Made by a program: the position numbers and the translations under genes. Shown in pieces: positions 59,631 through 64,000 of a DNA stretch of 64,000 nt. A model generated the notes under the pieces. It did not search any database, was not told where the DNA came from, and worked only from the letters and a program-made list of their open reading frames with translations. This stretch comes from Cymodocea nodosa (lineage: Eukaryota; Streptophyta; Magnoliopsida; Alismatales; Cymodoceaceae). Within the stretch, counting starts at the first letter, position 1. Every line of letters starts with the position of its first letter. The DNA is taken from the NCBI GenBank assembly GCA_036874045.1, contig CM072337.1, forward strand, positions 25,828,001-25,892,000. The letters are read 5' to 3'.

Positions 59631-60838
59631 ATTGCTCTAGCTGCCTCTGTCTTCTCCCTCTTGGGTCTTCCTTTCCGATCGTTGTGTCCTCTTCCCTCTA
59701 GTCTCTCCTTCCTGTGGATCTTACTTCTTGCTTGCCCGGCCTGGTCTCTCCTTCCTCTACAACTTGCCGTGCTTCCCAGACTACTTACTATAAATGCGGG
59801 CTGGTGTGTATGTATGTGATGGACATGAATGGAGAGTGGAGGAAGGGATTTATTTGGTGGTTTGTGGACGGTGAGGTGAGAGGCATGGATGGATATTTAC
59901 AGTTGAGGAGAAGGAAATAGTTGCTGGTATAGGAAATGGGTGTCGACTGGTCCTGCACTTGTCTCTTCAGCTCTTCTCTCTGTTGCGGCCATGAATTTTT
60001 CAAGCTTGCGTTTTCTTACCAGATGTCAAAGGTCTTTTTGCTTCCATACCCTTCCCAAATGTGCTAATTGAATTTCTTTTTTTTTTTGGAGATATTTATT
60101 CTTTTCTAAACTTCTTTTTAAAATGAAGTTTAATTGTATGTTTAATTTATAAGTAAATTTTCTTCCTAAAATAAATTACATTAGTGTCTTTTCATATAAA
60201 ATTTAATTATTGATAGCTACCACCCAACGGTTCTGTCATTTTTTTTTTTTCCTATTTAAGCCTATTTTTAGACAGCTTTCAAAGTTTCCAACACGTAATT
60301 AGTTTTACTATTAATTAAGTACGTCATACTTGAAATGATCCTTAAATTAAATGAAATGCAGGTGGAGGAGCACGTGTTTCAAATAGTTTCTAAAGAGCTG
60401 GCTGGTTTGATGATTGGCATTGGTCATCTTTATTAATTTCCCAAAAGTAAGATTTACTCGAACACGTGAAAAGTTTTATACAGGAAAATGCAGAGACAGG
60501 ATATAAGCTTATTATTAATTAATTTTAAAATAATTTTTTTACATAATATCAAAATAAATTCAGACACATCCATTCTTAGGATACCTGTAAATTTAAAATA
60601 AACAATAAATGAGGTGAATGTGAAAATTTTCACGTCAAAAAATTATAAGAATAGAATTAAATTAATATATGATATTTTTTTATACTTATTGTTAATTAAT
60701 TTTATGATAAAATATTTCACACAATATTTTATTGACATGAAAAAAACATCGTTTGAAGCATCTTCGTTGTTTCGCCTGTGAAAATATTTTAGCGTTCCTC
60801 ACGTTATCCAATATTGCGAAATTCTTTTATAAACGATA
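59631..60838. other. Intergenic DNA, probable promoter of the RTFL/DVL gene
   Basis: The first 150 bp upstream of the peptide gene are pyrimidine-rich on the plus strand and probably leader. AT-rich after 60.05 kb. No other gene was seen. Confidence 0.45.
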
Positions 60839-60852
60839 TGATGACGTCATCA
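60839..60852. promoter_or_regulatory. Perfect 14-bp palindrome with TGACGTCA core
   Basis: TGATGACGTCATCA reads identically on both strands and contains the bZIP (TGA/C-A box) core. It lies about 140 bp before the ORF at 60988. Confidence 0.55.
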
Positions 60853-60896
60853 GACTTCCTTCTTCCTCGTCCTTTTAACTTGTAAGCAACATCCAA

Positions 60897-60967
60897 AACC
60901 ATGCTAAAAACTTGATCTCTCTTGACTTTCTCAACCATGCTTAAAACTTGATCTCTCTTGACTTTCT
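60897..60967 (+). repeat. 35-bp tandem duplication
   Basis: AACCATGCT(A/T)AAAACTTGAT followed by CTCTCTTGACTTTCTC occurs twice in tandem, differing at one base. Confidence 0.9.
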
Positions 60968-60987
60968 CCGAGCCAGAGGAGACGACG

Positions 60988-60989
60988 AT

Positions 60990-61032
<43 letters not shown>

Positions 61033-61200
61033 GGGACATGCCCCTTGCCTTTCTCTCCCCTGCATGCACTGCGGGTTGCTTTTCACGCTCCCACGGCCGC
61101 ATTCATGCGTTGGAATCAGTGCCACTGTTGCACCGCCACCACCGCCACTCTCAGCAGCGGCGTCCAAGAATTATCACCGAACTTTTCTTTTCAAATGTAA
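60988..61200 (+). CDS. Doubtful 70-residue Ala/Thr-rich ORF
   Basis: ATG followed by (GCG)n and (ACG)n codons gives an Ala7-Thr7 start, then CPLPFSPLHALRVAFHAP and a Cys/His/Thr-rich stretch, stop TAA. No domain was recognised. The trinucleotide repeat, GC-rich island and nearby TGACGTCA palindrome are compatible with a first exon or small gene, but also with a simple-sequence accident. An Arg-rich frame on the opposite strand arises from the same repeat. Confidence 0.25.
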
Positions 61201-63544
61201 ATGTGAACCTAAAAATTTAAATTTATATTAATAATACTATAAAAATTATTTATCATCGCTAACATACCCGTCTCTGATATGGTGGAAAGAAGACTGATTA
61301 ACTTCGACAGCGGAAGATAATCGATGGAAGAGCACGTAAGGAGTGACGACAAGTGGCACAGATGCTTCGCCTCCACCTCTTCTGCGCTAATTTTTTCGAA
61401 AGAGGAAGACAACTTCTCCTTTTTCAAGATGAAAATGGCAGACTATTTATGTTCTTAAAAATGTTTGATGTTCTTCGATTGTAACTTTAAGATCAATTGA
61501 TTTGATAGAAATAAAGTTAATATTTTAAATCTTTTTTCCTTTGGCGGAGAATTTAACGTTCGATGCAAGTCTTGAAGTTATTGACGACATATAACCAAAG
61601 TGAAATTGATATGTTGCCAACTTCTTAATTAATGCATTTAATAAAGAAGGTGATGAATCAAAATCGAAGAGATAGGTTGACGAAATAAATAAGGAAGAAG
61701 GAAAGTAGATGTCCTCAGTTTAATCTTTCTTCGCTTTGTATATGTGTTCTTTATTTTGATTGTCTAACTTTTACTTAGATTTCTCGTTGGTTTGTTTACG
61801 TGAGTAGTTAAACGCTGTTAATTACGGTTATGCCATGAGCCATGCTGCCATACATGACGGACATGGGCCATGGCATTGTTTGATAATTACTAATTTATAG
61901 TTACAAAGTTTTATTTTAAATCTTACGGTGATAATCAATATTTAAAAATTTTGATATCCATAACGGTATTAAATTTAAATCTTAGTGAAAAGAAGGAGAA
62001 GCATGAGGAGACAACACAAGTGGAAAGTATAAAAAAATTCCTAACGATCTTAGTCAATTAGACGACTTGAATAAAATTGATTATCTGCCCAGATCTCTTT
62101 GAAAAGAGAAATAAAATAATCTTAATCTATCAAATTTAAATAAAACACTGCATTATAGAAAAAGGCTCGGTAGTTCCGTTGAAAGTCCCAGGCGCGCAGG
62201 TGCCACCGTGGCAGGACAATGAAATAATTATTTATTTACATATTAGTTATTGTCAGGATATTTAGTTATTTTACGCATATCTAAAAGAAGGAAATAATTA
62301 TTTATCAAAAAAAATTTACATATATTATGAACCAAGTTTGATGATATTACATATATTACATATAAAAATTTATTTACATATATTACATATAAAAATTTAT
62401 ATGCGCATGAATCCCCGTCACCAGCAAAATAATAAATAAATAAATATGAACCAAGTTTATAAGTAAATAAATTTACATATATTATGATGATTTTGTTCTT
62501 TTATTATCAATTAATTTTAATATATACTTTCAATATAATATCAAAGCAAATTTGTGTACATTTGCCTCTAGATCATTTGCAGACTACAAAAAAAATTACA
62601 AATACTGGAGAGCGTTGCGTCGAGAGGAACAATTTCACATCAACAACAGTATGATTAAATGTAGACTTATTTATATTATTATTATTATTAATTAATTTTG
62701 AAACGAAAGTATTTCAGCTCTCCCTCTCCATAAATAGTAAAATTACCAACTACGAAAATATTTATATCACTAAAAAGGACATGTATATCACCCACCCATG
62801 TGACTATGGACGGTCATAACACCGAACGGCGGAAATGGAATCACAAGATTGATCATCTATTCATTTATTTGTAACGGGAGATAATTAAGATATTTCTCAA
62901 CTATTTATTAAGTTCAAAAATATTACGGATGATTATAAAAGAGTAATGAATGAACCACGTACAAATATCAGTGATTAGCATCCATTTATTTATTTTCTAA
63001 ATTATTCCTTCAGTTATCATAAAATGACTTCAATGTCAACGTAAAGTGGAAAATACTGATCTACAGAGTTTAATTAATTGCTGTGGGTTTTCCGCTCTTT
63101 CTTTGCATGTTGAAATTTGCTGTTGTTTTGCAATATTGTTGTAATATTAATTTGAATTGTATTTATATTTTTACAATTTATTATTACTGTTTTTGTATTC
63201 TATAAATGAAAGGTATTTATTTTATTATTACTCTTTTTATATTATAAACTAATGACGGTATCATGTACGCTACAGAGCCGAATGACAAGATCTTACGTGT
63301 GTATATAATTATATGTTCAAATATTACATTCCATTTAATTTTGTTAGTGCTTAATTCTTTCTTACAATCCCTGTGTCAACTTCAACTACTGCAAATAATG
63401 GTGCTTATGGTTTTTGTTAAAATGTAAATATTAATTAACCCAAAGATCATCGTCATATATATTAATTATGTAAAATCCTCCCGCTTGATAACAGGAATTA
63501 ATCTAATCATTTTAGTCAAGCGTAGAAGGACGTGCACAGAGCCG
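61201..63544. other. AT-rich intergenic DNA
   Basis: No gene was seen. Local repeats include ACATATATTACATATAAAAA twice near 62348-62398 and an ATGAACCAAGTTT pair at 62327 and 62447. Confidence 0.55.
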
Positions 63545-64000
63545 ATGGAAGGTCGGCTCGACGGCGAGTTGTGGATGGCCGCGGTGGGGCTTGGACTTCG
63601 CCGTCTTATGCGACCGACGCGTCCACACCTGCCCCTACGTGTCGGCCGGCGGGCCATCGCACTACTTGCCTCCATGTCGACACCGATCGTCACGAACGCC
63701 ATGCGTAGGCGGGTACTAGGCAACCGTGGAATTTATATAGAGCGGAGAAGAGCCGGTGGAGGGGCAGCCGTGGACCACCGACCTCGAACGGCTTCCGGCA
63801 AGGTGGTATGGACGTCAATCACAATGTCTGCTACGAAACGGGAGCTTGCGAGGACACGGCCACGTGGTGGTCCTCCTCCCGATCGTGCAAATCGCTTGCC
63901 GTCCATATCTGGGCCGGCGGCGTCGTCGTGGACTGATGGGCTTTGTCGCCCCGTGGTCGTCGAGCAAGACGCAACCCATGCAAGTTGGAGGAAAAGGTGT
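63545..64000 (+). other. GC-rich open region running off the window
   Basis: From ATG at 63545 the plus strand stays open for 152 codons to the window edge. The product is Arg-rich (RLMRPTRPHLPLRVGRRAIA and similar) with no recognised domain. The minus strand also has open frames here (for example 63702-63466) and a TATATAA box at 63738-63732 facing left. The abrupt rise in GC content marks the start of a gene-containing or captured segment, but neither strand nor product can be assigned. Confidence 0.3.

Noticed and set aside
60931..61167. Minus-strand Arg-rich frame
   Set aside because: Its Arg14-like run is the complement of the same trinucleotide repeat and matches no family.

Overview
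This is a nuclear segment of a flowering-plant genome. It holds GT-AG spliced genes of plant families (LUX-type GARP factor, multi-exon laccase, RTFL/DVL peptide, RDUF-type RING protein), a nuclear tRNA-Asp, very AT-rich intergenic DNA and the usual plant transposon debris. Several coding regions (LUX-like, laccase, RING protein, first exon of the acyltransferase) are strongly GC-rich against that background. This suggests a monocot, possibly a non-grass such as a banana relative or palm, but that placement is an inference from composition only.

Layout. 0-5.9 kb: copia relic, a PIF/Harbinger-type element that has captured the promoter and 5' coding part of a plastid aldolase gene, then AT-rich DNA. 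5.9-7.5 kb: tRNA-Asp(GTC) and a LUX/PCL1-like clock factor (minus). 10.7-17.1 kb: six-exon Hsp70 nucleotide-exchange factor Fes1A (minus), introns rich in local duplications. 19.2-19.8 kb: two-exon plastid-targeted single-pass membrane protein. 20.6-34 kb: repeat-rich block with tandem repeats, a candidate 75-residue gene, a decayed Harbinger element with both its ORFs, a 27-bp minisatellite and two deletion derivatives of the same transposon family. 34.8-36.0 kb: intronless RING-H2/DUF1117 E3 ligase. 37-45 kb: AT-rich DNA, a putative SIRE-like LTR and a broken PP4R3/SMEK gene fragment. 45.8-49.4 kb: six-exon laccase with AC elements upstream and a miR397-like site. 51.1-57.1 kb: seven-exon DHHC S-acyltransferase whose long introns contain two opposed RTE LINE fragments and a hAT fragment. 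59.4-59.6 kb: small RTFL/DVL gene (minus). 60-64 kb: a doubtful alanine/threonine-rich ORF and an unassigned GC-rich open region that runs off the window.

The genes are an ordinary eukaryotic mixture (clock, chaperone cofactor, plastid membrane, ubiquitination, lignin/phenolic oxidation, palmitoylation, organ-shape peptide) and do not form one pathway. The least ordinary signals are the Harbinger family with its gene-capturing (Pack-type) member, the PP4R3 fragment that keeps its introns, a His-to-Gln change in the otherwise near-invariant GARP helix of the LUX-like protein, and the opposed LINE copies in one host gene. Exon boundaries were read by eye; every proposed multi-exon CDS keeps frame through all junctions.
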